Below are positions 24,802 through 32,047 of a stretch of 45,957 nt of DNA, piece by piece (the first letter of the stretch is position 1; every line of letters begins with the position of its first letter). Source of the DNA: Candidatus Avelusimicrobium intestinipullorum (GTDB lineage Bacteria; Elusimicrobiota; Elusimicrobia; Elusimicrobiales; Elusimicrobiaceae); assembly GCA_944324635.1 (NCBI GenBank), contig CALUXC010000009.1, positions 1 to 45,957 on the forward strand, given 5' to 3'. Position numbers and translations under genes: made by a program. The notes below the pieces were generated by a model, which was not told the origin of the DNA, searched no databases, and saw only the letters and a program-made list of their open reading frames with translations.

Positions 24802-24974
24802 ACAAAGTACTTGGGAACAGCCCGATAGTCCTTGGTTGCAGTTGTGAAAGCACGGCGTGTTTTCCTATTGCGTGAAGACCCGGATACGGAGCCTCCCTTG
24901 GAAAGAGGAACATAAGTCATGATAATGACATTAATGAGCTAAACCCCCGAAATAATACGCGGGGGTTTATTTTT
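24802..24974 (+). ncRNA. Orphan structured RNA with own promoter and terminator (about 170 nt)
   Basis: The interval lies between two convergent genes, has its own promoter and ends in an intrinsic terminator. It shows several small hairpins: GTG-AAAG-CAC near 24,844, CCG-GATA-CGG near 24,890, CCTC/GAGG enclosing TTGGAAA (24,892-24,908), and GTCAT-GATA-ATGAC (24,917-24,930). GGA triplets recur, at least two of them in or next to hairpin loops, as in CsrA-binding RNAs. A seven-codon ORF with an upstream AGAGG begins at 24,919 just before the terminator. I do not recognise it as 6S, SRP RNA, tmRNA, RNase P or a known riboswitch, and it has no downstream gene to regulate in cis. Confidence 0.6.
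24941..24974 (+). terminator. Intrinsic terminator of the orphan RNA
   Basis: The 9-bp stem AAACCCCCG/CGGGGGTTT is followed by ATTTTT. Confidence 0.88.
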
Positions 24975-24990
24975 GGGATTTTTATCATAC

Positions 24991-25019
24991 AAAAACGGCG
25001 TCCTTACGGTCGCCGTTTT
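24991..25019 (-). terminator. Terminator overlapping the mazG stop codon
   Basis: The 9-bp stem AAAACGGCG/CGCCGTTTT is followed by T5 on the minus strand. The mazG TAA (25,004-25,006) sits in the 10-nt loop, so the stop codon is part of the terminator. Confidence 0.8.
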
Positions 25020-25417
25020 GAATGTGGGCAATTAGCGGGCTTCTTTTCTTTCTTTTTCATTTCCTTCCACAAGGCCAAGGCCTCTTCCGGGGTGGCCGCT
25101 TGTGCGTGGTCCCCAAACACATGGGGGTGGCGGCGGTGGAGTTTATCGTACAAGCCCTGGATTACGTCGTCAATGGTAAACTTGCCTTCCTCCGCGGCGA
25201 TTTGGCTGTGCATCAACACCTGCAGTAGCACATCGCCCAATTCTTCTTTCATATTTTCATCATCTTTGTTTTCAATGGCGTCCACCAGCTCCTGCGTTTC
25301 ATTGCGCAGACATTTAATCAAGGTTTCGTGGGTTTGTTTTTTATCCCACGGGCAGCCGTTGGGTCCGCGCAAAATGGCAAAGGTTTCCACCAAATCTGCA
25401 AAATTGTTTTTTGTCAT
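25004..25417 (-). CDS. mazG: MazG nucleotide pyrophosphohydrolase
   Basis: A 137-aa single-domain MazG. The family signature LRGPNGCPWDKKQTHETL (about residues 16-33) is followed by the Mg-binding pairs E40-TQ-E43 and E59-LG-D62. It hydrolyses NTPs or dNTPs to the monophosphate and pyrophosphate, a house-cleaning role. E. coli MazG has two such domains; this is the one-domain type. The last residues (KPANCPHSKRRP) are atypical because the reading frame runs into the terminator. Its start region and promoter overlap those of the divergent secreted-protein gene. Confidence 0.92.
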   Translation of the reverse strand: MTKNNFADLVETFAILRGPNGCPWDKKQTHETLIKCLRNETQELVDAIENKDDENMKEELGDVLLQVLMHSQIAAEEGKFTIDDVIQGLYDKLHRRHPHVFGDHAQAATPEEALALWKEMKKKEKKPANCPHSKRRP

Positions 25418-25453
25418 TGTTCACCCTCGGTAAAAATGGTATACAATTATTAT

Positions 25454-26770
25454 ATGAAAAATAATCTTTTCCGATCGGCGGCTTTTTTGGCCGCGATGTG
25501 TCTTCTTCCGGCGCTTGCCGCCGCGCAAATCACGGTGGTGCGGGTAGACGGCACCAAAGTGTATTTGGACATTTCCGCCGCCCAAGAAAAAATACAACCT
25601 GGGCAAGTTTTCAAAGTTATTTTATCTTCCGAAAAACTGATTAACCCCAAAACGGGCAAAAACCTGGGAGACATTTACCAGTATTCCGCCGAAGGGAAAG
25701 TGACTGAGGTCCAACCGCTCTACGCCGTTGGAGAAATGCCGAAAGGCACCACTCTTTCCATCGGGCAGGAAGCCGTATTTTCCCCCGCACCGGCCCCTGT
25801 GCCGGCTGCCCCGGCGCAAGACCCAAAGGCCGCGCCGGAACTTCGCAAAAAAACGGTCTATTCCCCGGTGGACCAAACCCTCATTAGTGTCAGCCAGGCT
25901 GCCGTTACGGCCCCGCAGGCTCACAATTTTGTCACTCTCTCCGAAGACGGAGCAGTAACCGTTTGGGACGCGGACGCCAAACACACGCTCACCCCGCGCC
26001 TGACGTACCAAGTACCCGCTTCGTTTACGCCGATTACACTGTCTTCCTTGCCGGTAAAAGAAGGTTTGGCGCAGATTTTTGTAACGGTATATTCGCCCTC
26101 GCGCAAAGCCATCTCCACCCTTGTTTTGGAAAACCAAGACGGCAAGCTGGACAAAACGACTTCTCTGCCGTTCTTCGTAAAAGAGTTGGGCTGCGGGGCA
26201 GACAAAACGCTTTGGGCCCAAACGCCTTTCGTATCGGCCGAACGCCCCGGCAACGCCCGCCTCGTAAGTTATCAAGACGGGAAATATACCGTCGCCAAAG
26301 ACGGGTTCTCCACCCAGCGCAATTGGCTGACGGGTCTCACCCGCTACCCGGTGGAAAAAGCCGGCAGCGATAACCTGATTTACACCTCGTCCAACGGCCC
26401 CGTGCGGGTGGTTTTGGACAACGGCAAACGCGCCGAAAGCGAGGATTTGTTCGCCACTGCTCCAAATCGTGTAAAATATAAGCAGGAGATTTTGGAATTT
26501 TATCCTTCCGTACAGGCATTTGGCCCGCAAGGCGCCGCCACCGTGGCCGCGGCGGAAAACACCACAAAATTGGGTTTGCTGTCCAAAATGTTTGGGCAAT
26601 ACGACCGCGGACGCATACATTTCATGAAGTTTGAAAACGGACGCTTGTCCGTAACGGACACGACCCCGCTGGACGGGGTGGTGTACGATACCGCCTGTTC
26701 GGACCGTGCCGTTTTGGCAGTGGAAGTACTGCCGGACGGACAAAGCAGCATCGTGGAAATTTTCAAATAA
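25454..26770 (+). CDS. Secreted protein of unknown function (FlgT-C-like domain plus beta-rich domain)
   Basis: 438 aa from the ATG at 25,454, which opens a clear signal peptide (MKNNLFRSA, hydrophobic core, AAA-Q cleavage near residue 25). Residues about 26-107 (VVRVDGTKVYLDIS...IQPGQVFKV...NPKTGKNLGD) resemble the small beta domain at the C-terminus of FlgT-like proteins. A Pro/Ala linker follows (about 108-125). The rest is rich in beta-strand-like repeats with Asp/Gly turns, possibly a propeller. I do not recognise the whole protein. A TTGTTC-17-TATACA promoter ends 8 bp before the ATG and there is no SD. It lies 14 bp upstream of thyX and is probably co-transcribed with it. Confidence 0.7.
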   Translation: MKNNLFRSAAFLAAMCLLPALAAAQITVVRVDGTKVYLDISAAQEKIQPGQVFKVILSSEKLINPKTGKNLGDIYQYSAEGKVTEVQPLYAVGEMPKGTTLSIGQEAVFSPAPAPVPAAPAQDPKAAPELRKKTVYSPVDQTLISVSQAAVTAPQAHNFVTLSEDGAVTVWDADAKHTLTPRLTYQVPASFTPITLSSLPVKEGLAQIFVTVYSPSRKAISTLVLENQDGKLDKTTSLPFFVKELGCGADKTLWAQTPFVSAERPGNARLVSYQDGKYTVAKDGFSTQRNWLTGLTRYPVEKAGSDNLIYTSSNGPVRVVLDNGKRAESEDLFATAPNRVKYKQEILEFYPSVQAFGPQGAATVAAAENTTKLGLLSKMFGQYDRGRIHFMKFENGRLSVTDTTPLDGVVYDTACSDRAVLAVEVLPDGQSSIVEIFK

Positions 26771-26784
26771 TTTAGGAGAACACC

Positions 26785-27477
26785 GTGCAACAATCTAACG
26801 AAAAAATCAATGTGTTGGACAAGGGCTTCGTGCGCTTGGTAGATTTTATGGGCGGGGACGACCGCGTCGTACAGGCGGCCCGCGTATCTTTTGGGGCGGT
26901 GTCCAAAGGGCCGGAACAGGACAAACGTTTAATCAAATACTTGATGGAACACGCCCACCACACGCCTTTTGAACATTGTTATTTTCAGTTCCACATCTGC
27001 TGCCCGATTTATGTGGCGCGCCAGTGGATGCGCCACCGCTGGGGTTCTTACAACGAAGTAAGCGCCCGCTATACCGAAGTAAAAGACGAATTTTACATTC
27101 CTTCCAAATTCCGCGGCCAGGACACTAAAAACAAACAAGGTTCCGTGGCCGACAGCGAACTGGACAACGAAGCCCTGCGCAAAATTTATGAAGAAAGCGT
27201 AGAGGCCTCTTACGCCGCTTACCATAAACTGCTGGAAGCCGGCGTGGCGCGCGAAATGGCGCGCGGCGTACTGCCGGTATGCCAATATACCCAATTTTAC
27301 TGGAGCGTTAACGCCAGAAGCTTGTTCAACTTCCTGTGCCTGCGCACGGACAAACACGCACAAAAAGAAATTCGCGACTATGCGGACGAAATCGCCAAAA
27401 TGGTGGCGGAGAAGATGCCGTGGTCGTGGGAGGCATTTGAAGCGCTGAACAAACAGCTGCCGTTGGGCTCCGAATAA
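26785..27477 (+). CDS. thyX: Flavin-dependent thymidylate synthase
   Basis: ThyX makes dTMP from dUMP using methylene-THF, FAD and NADPH. The diagnostic motif RHRWGSYNEVSARY (residues 83-96, matching RHRxxSxNExSxR) is complete. It has 230 aa, with a GTG start preceded by AGGAG. The gene follows a secreted-protein gene by 14 bp and precedes glgC by 27 bp, so the three may share a transcript although their functions are unrelated. Use of ThyX instead of ThyA fits a small-genome anaerobe without dihydrofolate-dependent recycling, but the rest of the genome is not visible. Confidence 0.96.
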   Translation: MQQSNEKINVLDKGFVRLVDFMGGDDRVVQAARVSFGAVSKGPEQDKRLIKYLMEHAHHTPFEHCYFQFHICCPIYVARQWMRHRWGSYNEVSARYTEVKDEFYIPSKFRGQDTKNKQGSVADSELDNEALRKIYEESVEASYAAYHKLLEAGVAREMARGVLPVCQYTQFYWSVNARSLFNFLCLRTDKHAQKEIRDYADEIAKMVAEKMPWSWEAFEALNKQLPLGSE

Positions 27478-27504
27478 AAGTCTGATCATCACAAGGGGAA
27501 TTAT

Positions 27505-28713
27505 ATGAGAATACTCGGCATGATTATGGCCGGGGGAAAAGGAGAGCGTCTTTATCCGCTGACCAAAGACCGCTCCAAACCCTCCGTTCCTTTCGGCGGG
27601 AAGTACAGAATCGTCGACTTCGTGCTCTCCAACTTCGTCAATTCGGGGATTTTTTCTTCCTACGTATTGGTGCAGTATCTTTCGCAAAGCTTAATTGAGT
27701 ATTTGCGCACCACGTGGCGTTCCGAAGGTATTATTTCGGACCATTTCTTAACCTGCGTGCCGCCGCAAATGCGCCTGGGCGAAATTTGGTACCGCGGTAC
27801 GGCAGATTCCGTCCGCCAGAACATCAACCTGGTCAAAGATTTTGCCCCGGATTTGGTGGCCATTTTCGGTGCGGACCACATCTACCGCATGGACGTGCGC
27901 CAAATGATTGATTTCCACCTGAAAAACAAGGCGGACGTCACCGTAGCGGCCAACACCGTGCCGCTGGCGGAAGCTTCGGCTTTCGGCGTACTGGGTACGG
28001 ACGAAACCGGCCGCATTATCCAGTTTGACGAAAAGCCCGCCCAACCCAAATGCATTCCCGGCAACCCCAAAGCGGCGTATGCGTCCATGGGCAACTATAT
28101 TTTTAATACGGACGTGCTGCTGCAAGTGCTCCAAAAGCGCTTTTGCGACGTGCCCGCCCTGGATTTCGGCAAACACATTCTGCCCAAAATCCTGACGGAT
28201 CACCGCACTTTTGCCTACAACTTTCAAAGCCAAACCCTTCCCGGGGCCAAACCCTATGAAGAACAAGGCTACTGGCGCGACGTGGGCACCATTGAATCGT
28301 TCTGGCAAACCAATATGGACCTGCTGGGCCCCAAACCGAAATTGGATTTGAACAACCCCAAATGGCCCATCAACACCACGATTAACCGCGTTCCTCCCAC
28401 CAAATACATGGGCGGCACGGTCACCAACTCCATTATTGGGGACGGGTGCATTCTCCACCCCAAAGCCAAAATCAAAAACTGCGTCATCAGCGACAGCGTG
28501 ATTATTGGCGAAGGAGCGGAGCTGGAAGGCTGCGTAATTATGGATAACTGCGAAATTAAAGCGGGGGCCAAACTTAAAAAAGTAATTATGGACCGCTTTA
28601 ACACTATCGCGTCCAAGCAGACCATCGGCCATAACATGGACGCCGACTCGCAGAAATACTACATAGACCCTTCGGGCATTGTGGTTATTCCGCGCGGCAA
28701 GAGCAAATTCTAA
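27505..28713 (+). CDS. glgC: Glucose-1-phosphate adenylyltransferase
   Basis: ADP-glucose pyrophosphorylase (402 aa), which commits glucose-1-phosphate to glycogen synthesis. The N-terminal nucleotide-binding loop MIMAGGKGERLYPLTKDRSK is followed by KPSVPFGGKYRIVDF. The conserved segments WYRGTADSVRQN, FGADHIYRMD, FGVLGTDE, FDEKP and YWRDVGT are intact. The C-terminal left-handed beta-helix repeats (about 300-385) are present. SD AAGGGG precedes the ATG. It ends in a strong terminator. No other glycogen gene is in the window. Confidence 0.96.
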   Translation: MRILGMIMAGGKGERLYPLTKDRSKPSVPFGGKYRIVDFVLSNFVNSGIFSSYVLVQYLSQSLIEYLRTTWRSEGIISDHFLTCVPPQMRLGEIWYRGTADSVRQNINLVKDFAPDLVAIFGADHIYRMDVRQMIDFHLKNKADVTVAANTVPLAEASAFGVLGTDETGRIIQFDEKPAQPKCIPGNPKAAYASMGNYIFNTDVLLQVLQKRFCDVPALDFGKHILPKILTDHRTFAYNFQSQTLPGAKPYEEQGYWRDVGTIESFWQTNMDLLGPKPKLDLNNPKWPINTTINRVPPTKYMGGTVTNSIIGDGCILHPKAKIKNCVISDSVIIGEGAELEGCVIMDNCEIKAGAKLKKVIMDRFNTIASKQTIGHNMDADSQKYYIDPSGIVVIPRGKSKF

Positions 28714-28717
28714 TCTA

Positions 28718-28745
28718 AAGCGCGGCTTACACGCCGCGCTTTTTT
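28718..28745 (+). terminator. Terminator after glgC
   Basis: The perfect 9-bp stem AAGCGCGGC/GCCGCGCTT is followed by T6. It ends 2 bp before the start codon assigned to the cat gene. Confidence 0.9.
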
Positions 28746-28747
28746 GT

Positions 28748-29398
28748 ATGCACGAAACAACTTTTCACAAGCCTTCTTTCACAATAGTAAACCTAGACAC
28801 TTGGCCTAGAAGGGAACATTTCTTGCATTATTATCAGCATGGCCCTTGCTCGTTTAGCATGACGGTAAAACTGGATATTTCGCATCTTAAACGCAACCAT
28901 ATTCCCGTCCAGCCGGCATTGCTTTTTATCCTAGCCAACCTGATTAATAAAGATTCTTCCCTGCGCATGGCTTTTGATAAATCTCATCGTTTGGGCTACT
29001 ATGAATATCTGATTCCGTGCTTTACTTTTTTCCACGAGCACACACAAACTTTTTCCACCATTTGGACAGAAACAAAAAAGGATTTCCCCTCTTTTTTACA
29101 TCAGTACCGCCAAGACATTCTTTCCTTTGGCCACAATGTACACTTGGAAGGAAAACCGCAAACACCCGAAAACATTTTTAATTTTTCCACTATTCCGTGG
29201 TGTTCTTTTGAAAGTTTTCAACTGCATTTGCCTTTAGCCAAGGATTATTTTATCCCTATTTTTACCGTTGGGAAATACTATGAAGAAAAAGATTCTTTTT
29301 TGCTTCCTTTTGCGGTGCAGGTCCATCACGCCGTTTGTGACGGGTTTCATATCAGCCGCTTAATAAACGATTTACAACAAACCCTCTATAATTTTTAG
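28748..29398 (+). CDS. cat: Chloramphenicol O-acetyltransferase, type A
   Basis: 216 aa from the ATG at 28,748, the length of classical CatA enzymes. It acetylates chloramphenicol with acetyl-CoA. The active-site block VQVHHAVCDGFH holds the catalytic His (His194). Other family blocks are WPRREHF, FTFFHEHTQTFSTIW, IPWCSFESF (with the conserved Ser) and PIFTVGKYYEEKDSFLLPFA. Four hand-counted 60-base rows give 32-43% G+C against 50-57% in rows from glgC and phoH, which suggests horizontal acquisition. No SD or clear promoter was found. The start abuts the glgC terminator, so expression is uncertain. Confidence 0.92.
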   Translation: MHETTFHKPSFTIVNLDTWPRREHFLHYYQHGPCSFSMTVKLDISHLKRNHIPVQPALLFILANLINKDSSLRMAFDKSHRLGYYEYLIPCFTFFHEHTQTFSTIWTETKKDFPSFLHQYRQDILSFGHNVHLEGKPQTPENIFNFSTIPWCSFESFQLHLPLAKDYFIPIFTVGKYYEEKDSFLLPFAVQVHHAVCDGFHISRLINDLQQTLYNF

Positions 29399-29410
29399 AA
29401 TGGTATTAAT

Positions 29411-30355
29411 ATGATTAAAACCCTCAAGCTAAAAAACCAGGAAGAGATTTTAATTGCGCTGGGCATTCAGGACCGCAAACTGCGCGCCCTGGAAAAGAAT
29501 TTCAAAGTAACCGTTTTTGTAAAATACGACGAAGACGGCGGCGGAGCGCTGTTATCCGTCAAAGGCACCAATTCCCGTGTGGACAAGGCCCTGGCCAAAC
29601 TGCAAAAAGACTTGGCCCTAAACGCCGAAAAACGCCCGCTGGATTTGGTAAAAGACACCATTCCCTTTGCCAACAACGTGGTTTTCCGCCCCGAACATGC
29701 CCGCCCGGTAGAAGCCCGCAGCGAAAACCAAAAGAAATATATAGAAGCCGTTTTTGCCAACGATTTGGTCATTTCCTCAGGGCCTGCCGGCACGGGGAAA
29801 ACCTTTCTGGCCTGTGCGTGTGCACTGCGCGCGCTGGAGCTGGGGCTTACGGAGCGCATTGTGGTCACCCGTCCGATTGTGGAAGCCGGCGAAAAACTGG
29901 GCTTTTTGCCCGGAGATATAGAAGAAAAAGTGGACCCTTATCTGCGCCCCATTTACGATGCCTTTTATTCCATGCTGGGCATGGAGAAATTTAATTCTCT
30001 TAAATACAACAATATTTTGGAAATTGTTCCTTTAGCCTATATGCGCGGACGCACGCTGGAAAAAGCCTTCATCATTTTGGACGAAGCGCAAAACACGCTT
30101 CCGGCCCAGATGAAGATGTTCCTCACCCGCATGGGCATTGGCTCCAAAATGATTGTAAATGGGGACTTGTCCCAAATAGACCTGCCGGATAAAAAATCCA
30201 GCGGTCTCTTGCAAGCGGCCGAAGTGCTGGGCAAGCTGGACAATGTGGCCTTTGTGGAATTTACCGGGGAAGACGTCGTACGCCACCCCCTGGTGAAAGA
30301 CATTGTGGCCGCTTACGCCAAATGGGAAAAGAAACACACGGGGAAAGCCAAATGA
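29411..30355 (+). CDS. ybeZ: PhoH-like ATPase (YbeZ family)
   Basis: A 314-aa P-loop ATPase. Walker A is GPAGTGKT and Walker B is AFIILDEAQN, followed by KMFLTRMGIGSKMIVNGDLSQ and VRHPLVKDIV, all typical of PhoH/YbeZ. An N-terminal KH-like segment is visible (about residues 1-75). YbeZ partners with the endoribonuclease YbeY in ribosome and RNA maturation, and here the ybeY start overlaps this stop (ATGA). No good SD precedes the ATG. An extended -10-like TGGTATTAAT lies immediately upstream. The gene follows the low-GC cat gene by 12 bp. Confidence 0.94.
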   Translation: MIKTLKLKNQEEILIALGIQDRKLRALEKNFKVTVFVKYDEDGGGALLSVKGTNSRVDKALAKLQKDLALNAEKRPLDLVKDTIPFANNVVFRPEHARPVEARSENQKKYIEAVFANDLVISSGPAGTGKTFLACACALRALELGLTERIVVTRPIVEAGEKLGFLPGDIEEKVDPYLRPIYDAFYSMLGMEKFNSLKYNNILEIVPLAYMRGRTLEKAFIILDEAQNTLPAQMKMFLTRMGIGSKMIVNGDLSQIDLPDKKSSGLLQAAEVLGKLDNVAFVEFTGEDVVRHPLVKDIVAAYAKWEKKHTGKAK

Positions 30356-30798
30356 TTGCTCATATTTTTTACCAAACGGACGTGCCCGCCTACTTGCGCC
30401 GCACGGGTCTGTTCAAAAAAGCGCTTGAAAAAGGGCTCAAACAATTCGCCCGCCAAAACATAGAAGTAAACGTTATATTCGTAGACGAAAAAGAAATCCG
30501 CCGCGTCAATGTGGAATTTTTGGACCATCATTACGTAACGGACGTCATTTCTTTCAATAACGAAAAACCGCCCTTTGAAACGGGCGAACCGTGGGCCTTT
30601 GGGGATATTTTTGTGTGCTATCAGGTGGCCCGCAAAAATGCCAAAATGTACGGACATACTTTTTTGCAGGAAATGATGATGTACGTCACCCATGGGGCGC
30701 TGCATTTGTCCGGCATGGACGACCACGACCCGCAAGACCGCGCGGAAATGGACCGCCAGGCCGAAAAAATCATCGCCGATATTTTGAAGAAGAAATAA
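30352..30798 (+). CDS. ybeY: Endoribonuclease YbeY (rRNA maturation factor)
   Basis: 148 aa from the ATG at 30,352, which overlaps the ybeZ stop by four bases. An upstream in-frame start inside ybeZ is not needed. The zinc-binding signature HGALHLSGMDDH (HxxxHxxxxxH) is complete, preceded by VTDVISF and FGDIFVCYQVA, which are family hallmarks. YbeY is a metallo-RNase acting in 16S 3'-end maturation and 70S quality control. The coupling to ybeZ is conserved in many bacteria. Confidence 0.95.
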   Translation: MIAHIFYQTDVPAYLRRTGLFKKALEKGLKQFARQNIEVNVIFVDEKEIRRVNVEFLDHHYVTDVISFNNEKPPFETGEPWAFGDIFVCYQVARKNAKMYGHTFLQEMMMYVTHGALHLSGMDDHDPQDRAEMDRQAEKIIADILKKK

Positions 30799-30821
30799 GT
30801 TTTCTCTAAGAACGCAAACAT

Positions 30822-30851
30822 AAAAAACCCGCTTATAAAGGCGGGTTTTTT
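30822..30851. terminator. Bidirectional terminator between ybeY and the HD-GYP gene
   Basis: AAAAAACCCGC/GCGGGTTTTTT with an 8-nt loop gives T-runs on both strands and serves the convergent ybeY and HD-GYP transcripts. Confidence 0.9.
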
Positions 30852-32043
30852 ATAATTGTTTTTTCTGCTCAGCCGTTACATTGCTGTTTTGCGTTGCCGG
30901 CTGATTGACGGGAATATGCGCATACAGTTTGCGCACGGAAGGATAAATTTTCTTAAACGCAGCCACCACATGCGGGTCAAAGGACTTGCCGGACTCGCCC
31001 AAAATATACGCATAGGCTTCGTCCGTCGGCCAAGCTTTTTTATACACGCGGAACACGCAAAGCGCGTCAAACACGTCGGCCACCGTAATAATACGCGCTT
31101 CTATCGGGATTTCTTCCCCTTTCAGCCCTTTCGGATAGCCGGACCCGTTCCATTTTTCATGGTGATAGCAGGCCATTTTGTGAGCCACTTTTAATACTTT
31201 GGAGTGAGCCCCTTCCAAAATACGGCCGCCGTACACGGTGTGCGATTTCATGATTTCAAATTCTTCGGGCGTCAGCTTGCCGGGCTTTAACAAAATGTTA
31301 TCGGCCAAGGCCACTTTGCCGATGTCGTGCAAGGGGCTGGAGTTTTTAATCAGCTCGGCATCTTTTTTGTTCATGCCCAAGGCCAAGGCCAACAGATAGG
31401 AAATAATGCTGATGTTTTTTAAGTGGGCGCGGGTGTCCTGCTGGTCGCGGTATTCGGCGGTCACGGCCAGGCGGTAGATAGTTTCCAGCTGGGCTACGTG
31501 CACATCCTGATACAGGCGGGCGATTTCAATCGCGCTGCCGGCCAGCGTGGCCAGTAGCAGCAAAATGCCTTCGTCCTTTTTATCAAAGGCGGTACCGTCG
31601 GATTTATTGGCTACCTGGAACACCCCCAATACTTTGCCGGAATTATTTTTAAGCGGAATAGCCAGCATGGAACGGGTGCGAAAATCGGTCACCATATCCA
31701 CGTCCATGGAAAATCGGGGGTCTTCGTATGCGTTAGGGAGGTTAATGGTTTCGCCGGTGCGGGCCACCAGGGAAATGACGCCGTTGCCGTTAAGCGGTAC
31801 GCGAATTTCGGTATGCTCCAGCCCGCGGCCTTGTGCAATCTTGGACCAGAGCTCATTTTTCTCTACATCTTTTAAGTAGATGGTGCAGCGCCCCACGTCC
31901 AACATTTTGGTAATTTGCTGCGCGATGATGTCCAACAGCTTATCCAAGCGCAATTCGCAAGAAATACGCGCTCCAAATTCAACCAGCAAATTCAGCTTTT
32001 CTTCTGCCGAAAGCTTGCCGTTTTCAGACCTCAAAGGTTGCAT
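30850..32043 (-). CDS. GAF/HD-GYP protein, probable cyclic-di-GMP phosphodiesterase
   Basis: 397 aa: a GAF sensor domain (about residues 20-175), then an HD-GYP domain (about 185-375). HD is at 239-240 (HDIGK), the downstream HH at 294-295 and GYP at 302-304, with DVFDAL following, so the metal ligands and the GYP motif look intact. It should hydrolyse c-di-GMP, or act as its effector, under control of a small ligand or redox signal at the GAF domain. It starts 4 bp after the stop of the GlcF-like gene, so it belongs to that operon. That is an unusual link between signalling and a hydroxy-acid oxidase-like module. Confidence 0.9.
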   Translation of the reverse strand: MQPLRSENGKLSAEEKLNLLVEFGARISCELRLDKLLDIIAQQITKMLDVGRCTIYLKDVEKNELWSKIAQGRGLEHTEIRVPLNGNGVISLVARTGETINLPNAYEDPRFSMDVDMVTDFRTRSMLAIPLKNNSGKVLGVFQVANKSDGTAFDKKDEGILLLLATLAGSAIEIARLYQDVHVAQLETIYRLAVTAEYRDQQDTRAHLKNISIISYLLALALGMNKKDAELIKNSSPLHDIGKVALADNILLKPGKLTPEEFEIMKSHTVYGGRILEGAHSKVLKVAHKMACYHHEKWNGSGYPKGLKGEEIPIEARIITVADVFDALCVFRVYKKAWPTDEAYAYILGESGKSFDPHVVAAFKKIYPSVRKLYAHIPVNQPATQNSNVTAEQKKQL

Positions 32044-32047
32044 AAGC

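Noticed and set aside
24802..24974. Assignment of this RNA as SRP RNA, 6S RNA, tmRNA or a cobalamin or c-di-GMP riboswitch
   Set aside because: The diagnostic cores (the SRP GGAA apical loop, the tmRNA tRNA-like domain, riboswitch consensus boxes) are absent, and the next gene on this strand is too far downstream and behind a terminator.
25328..25453. An upstream start for the secreted protein at 25,454 that would add 42 residues
   Set aside because: The extension runs antisense through the start of mazG, and the ATG at 25,454 opens a textbook signal peptide.
28679..28747. An upstream start for cat within glgC
   Set aside because: The extra 23 residues lie in glgC and the terminator; the protein from 28,748 already has the normal CatA length and N-terminus.
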